From an uncultured Eubacterium sp. (lineage in GTDB: Bacteria; Bacillota; Clostridia; Oscillospirales; Acutalibacteraceae): 6,865 bases of DNA. The DNA is taken from assembly GCA_910584985.1 (NCBI GenBank), contig CAJUDJ010000043.1:1-6865 (forward strand), given 5' to 3'. The notes beneath the pieces are model-generated. The model had not been told where the DNA came from. It made no database searches and was given only the letters and a program-made list of their open reading frames with translations. This document shows, one piece after another, positions 4,433 to 6,865 of this stretch. Made by a program: the position numbers and the translations under genes. Each line of letters begins with the position of its first letter. The first letter of the stretch is position 1.

Positions 4433-6865
4433 TTAACCTAAATTGTTGATAGAGTTTTTAAGATTTGCAATTTTTTCTTCCAGCTTTGCGGCATCCTCTC
4501 TGTTCTGTGAAACCACCTTTTCGGGTGCTTTGCTTACAAAACCGGGATTGTTCAGCTTTTTGCTGATAAAATCAAGCTTATCCTGTGCAGCTGCCATTTC
4601 TTTTTCAAGGCGTTTTCTTTCCGCCTCAAAATCAACAAGCTCGCCAAGCGGAATATAAATTTTTGCATCCTCTGTAACAATGGTTACCGTGTTTTTCAAT
4701 CCGCTGAAATCTGTGGATACCTGAACATCATTGGCAGAAGCAAGCCTTTTTATAAATTCAGCGCCCATATTAAAGGTGTCGGCAAGCGGTGTTTCCACAT
4801 AAACCGATGCCTTCTTGCTTGGCGGAATATTCATTTCTGACCTGCGGTTTCTAATTGCACGGATCGCCGTCATAATTTTTTCCATTTCGGCTTCTTCAAC
4901 TTCAAAATTGAGTGCTTCATCATATTTAACCCATTTTGAAATCATAATAGATTCTGCATCATGCGGAACAGCCTGATAGATTTCTTCCGTGATAAACGGC
5001 ATAAACGGATGAAGCAGCTTCAGAATATCCGTAAGCACATAAACCAGAACTGCTTTCGCTGTTTCAGCACCTTCACCGCTCTGTAATCTTATTTTGGAAA
5101 TTTCAATATACCAGTCGCAGAAAACATCCCAGATAAAATCATAAAGCTTCTGAATGGCAATGCCCAGCTCAAACTTTTCAAGATTATCCGTAACCTCTTT
5201 TGCAAGCGAATTGATTTTGCTGATAATCCATTTATCTTCAATAGCAAGCGCTTCGGGCAAACCCTGATAATCATAATCATCGCCAAGATACATAAGAACA
5301 AAGCGGGCTGCATTCCATAGCTTATTTGCAAAGTTTCTGGACGCAATAACCTTATCATCCGAAAAGCGCATATCATTTCCGGGAGAATTACCCGTTGCAA
5401 GCGTAAAGCGGAGTGCATCGGCACCGTACTGATCAATAATTTCAAGCGGATCAATACCGTTTCCGAGCGATTTGCTCATTTTTCTGCCCTGTGCATCACG
5501 AACAAGACCGTGAATCAGAACTGTATTGAAAGGAACTTCTCCCGTATGCTCCAGCGCAGAAAAAATCATTCTGGCAACCCAGAAAAAGATAATATCATAG
5601 CCGGTTACAAGCGTGCTGGTTGGATAAAAATAATCCAGTTCGGGTGTTTTATCAGGATAACCAAGCGTTGAAAACGGCCAAAGCGCAGAAGAAAACCATG
5701 TATCCAGCGTATCGGGATCCTGATGAATATGCATACTGCCGCACTTTGTGCAGGTATGAACCTCATCCTTGGACACCATAACCTCGCCGCAGTCATCACA
5801 GTAATAAGCCGGTATTCTGTGCCCCCACCAAAGCTGACGGGAAATGCACCAATCTTTGATATTTTCCATCCAGTGGAAATATATTTTGTCAAATCTTTCA
5901 GGAACAAATTTTACTTCACCGTTTTTAACAGACTGAATTGCAGGCTCTGCAAGCGGCTCCATTTTCACAAACCACTGCTTGGAAAGCCTTGGTTCTATGG
6001 AAGTATGGCATCTGTAGCAGGTGCCTACATTATGGCTGTAATCCTCAACCTCCAAAAGTGCACCCTCGGCTTCCAAGTCCTTAACAATTTCCGTGCGGCA
6101 TTCATAGCGATCCATTCCGCTGTATTTGCCCCAACCGTCTGCGATATGGCCGTCATCTGTCATAACATCTATGATTTCAAGATTATGGCGAAGGCCAACC
6201 TCATAGTCGTTCGGGTCATGTGCCGGCGTGATTTTAACAACGCCTGTTCCGAACTCAACATCAACATAATCATCGGCAATAACGGGAATTTCACGGTGAA
6301 CAATCGGAAGCACAAGCATTTTTCCGATTAAATTCTTATAACGGTCATCCTTCGGATTTACGGCAACAGCCGTATCACCCAGCAGTGTTTCCGGCCTTGT
6401 AGTTGCCAGCTCCAAATAGCCGCTGCCGTCTGCAAACGGATACTTAAGATGCCAGAAATGGCCTGCCTGATCCTCATATTCAACCTCAGCATCCGAAATG
6501 GTTGTTTTGCAGTGCGGACACCAGTTTACCATTCTTTTGCCCTGATAAATCAGCCCTTTATGATAAAGTTTTTCAAAAACCTCATTAACCGCTTTTGAAC
6601 AGCCCTCATCAAGTGTAAAGCGTTCCCTGTCCCAATCACAGGAAGAACCAAGCTTTTTCAGCTGCTCAACAATTCTCGAACCGTATTTATCCTTCCACGC
6701 CCATGCTCTTTCAAGGAAACCATCTCTGCCAAGCTGCTCCTTGGTTACACCCTCCTTGCGCATGGCTTCCACAATTTTAGCCTCTGTAGCAATGGATGCA
6801 TGGTCTGTTCGCGGAAGCCAGAGTGCCTCATAACCCTGCATCCTTCTCCATCTGATCAAAATATC
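4433..6865 (-). CDS. valS: Valyl-tRNA synthetase, N-terminus outside window
   Basis: ValRS charges tRNA-Val with valine in the cytoplasm and edits mischarged threonine. The reading frame is open to the window edge, with about 810 of an expected ~880 residues present. The missing part holds the HIGH motif. Counting from the TTG codon at 6859, which reads as an internal Leu, the visible parts are TDHASIATE (18-26), NWCPHC (113-118), the CP1 editing domain with TTRPET (153-158) and HDPNDYE (214-220), the Cys pairs at 281/284, 354/357 and 370/373, and SSALWPFSTLGYP (390-402). These are followed by the KMSKS loop (460-464), a helical anticodon-binding domain at about 540-690, and a C-terminal coiled coil at about 741-808 typical of ValRS. 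No internal defect is seen. folC follows after 3 bp, so the two are probably one transcript. Any T-box leader would lie outside the window. Confidence 0.98.
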   Translation of the reverse strand, partial: DILIRWRRMQGYEALWLPRTDHASIATEAKIVEAMRKEGVTKEQLGRDGFLERAWAWKDKYGSRIVEQLKKLGSSCDWDRERFTLDEGCSKAVNEVFEKLYHKGLIYQGKRMVNWCPHCKTTISDAEVEYEDQAGHFWHLKYPFADGSGYLELATTRPETLLGDTAVAVNPKDDRYKNLIGKMLVLPIVHREIPVIADDYVDVEFGTGVVKITPAHDPNDYEVGLRHNLEIIDVMTDDGHIADGWGKYSGMDRYECRTEIVKDLEAEGALLEVEDYSHNVGTCYRCHTSIEPRLSKQWFVKMEPLAEPAIQSVKNGEVKFVPERFDKIYFHWMENIKDWCISRQLWWGHRIPAYYCDDCGEVMVSKDEVHTCTKCGSMHIHQDPDTLDTWFSSALWPFSTLGYPDKTPELDYFYPTSTLVTGYDIIFFWVARMIFSALEHTGEVPFNTVLIHGLVRDAQGRKMSKSLGNGIDPLEIIDQYGADALRFTLATGNSPGNDMRFSDDKVIASRNFANKLWNAARFVLMYLGDDYDYQGLPEALAIEDKWIISKINSLAKEVTDNLEKFELGIAIQKLYDFIWDVFCDWYIEISKIRLQSGEGAETAKAVLVYVLTDILKLLHPFMPFITEEIYQAVPHDAESIMISKWVKYDEALNFEVEEAEMEKIMTAIRAIRNRRSEMNIPPSKKASVYVETPLADTFNMGAEFIKRLASANDVQVSTDFSGLKNTVTIVTEDAKIYIPLGELVDFEAERKRLEKEMAAAQDKLDFISKKLNNPGFVSKAPEKVVSQNREDAAKLEEKIANLKNSINNLG

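Noticed and set aside
5723..6331. A 202-codon plus-strand frame opposite valS
   Set aside because: It is fully antisense to conserved ValRS coding sequence, with a composition that reads as a complement of that gene and no recognisable domain.
6857..6859. TTG at 6859 as the valS start
   Set aside because: The frame continues upstream (Asp-Ile before it) in agreement with the ValRS DIL-x-R-x-x-RMQG block, and the HIGH region must lie further upstream.

Overview
The window looks like a chromosomal piece of a low-GC, endospore-forming Firmicute, most likely class Clostridia, possibly the Ruminococcaceae/Oscillospiraceae side. This rests on the 5' part of a 16S rRNA gene, a complete spoIIA sporulation operon, strong AGGAGG-type ribosome binding sites, and the Firmicute-typical valS-folC pair. 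The family-level placement is a judgement by eye from the 16S text and is not secure.

Layout from left to right. Positions 1-356 hold the first part of a 16S rRNA gene on the minus strand, cut by the window edge. Positions 357-578 are its transcribed leader, with two small hairpins and a boxA-like stretch, and a near-consensus rrn promoter lies at 585-613 with an A/T-rich stretch upstream. A divergent promoter at 676-704 serves metA (772-1686, plus strand), a homoserine O-acyltransferase of methionine synthesis. A bidirectional terminator (1695-1723) separates metA from the convergent spoIIA operon. The rest is on the minus strand. In transcription order it is valS (6865 to 4433, N-terminus outside the window), folC (4429-3347), a 91-bp gap with a strong hairpin, spoIIAA (3255-2935), a 128-bp gap, spoIIAB (2806-2378) and sigF (2384-1725).

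How the genes work together. SpoIIAA, SpoIIAB and sigma-F form the partner-switching module that turns on forespore-specific transcription: SpoIIAB holds sigma-F and phosphorylates SpoIIAA, and dephosphorylated SpoIIAA frees sigma-F. valS and folC are housekeeping genes (valyl-tRNA charging and folate polyglutamylation) and sit 3 bp apart, so they are probably cotranscribed. metA and the rRNA operon share only a back-to-back promoter region.

I see no CRISPR array, insertion sequence, prophage, toxin module or other new multi-gene system. The points worth a second look are modest: an inverted repeat able to mask the spoIIAA ribosome binding site; a well-placed ribosome binding site and GTG that could add a 43-residue Cys-rich extension to SpoIIAB; a SigF lacking its usual N-terminus; an unusually short FolC; and a MetA with Ala at the acyl-donor specificity position.
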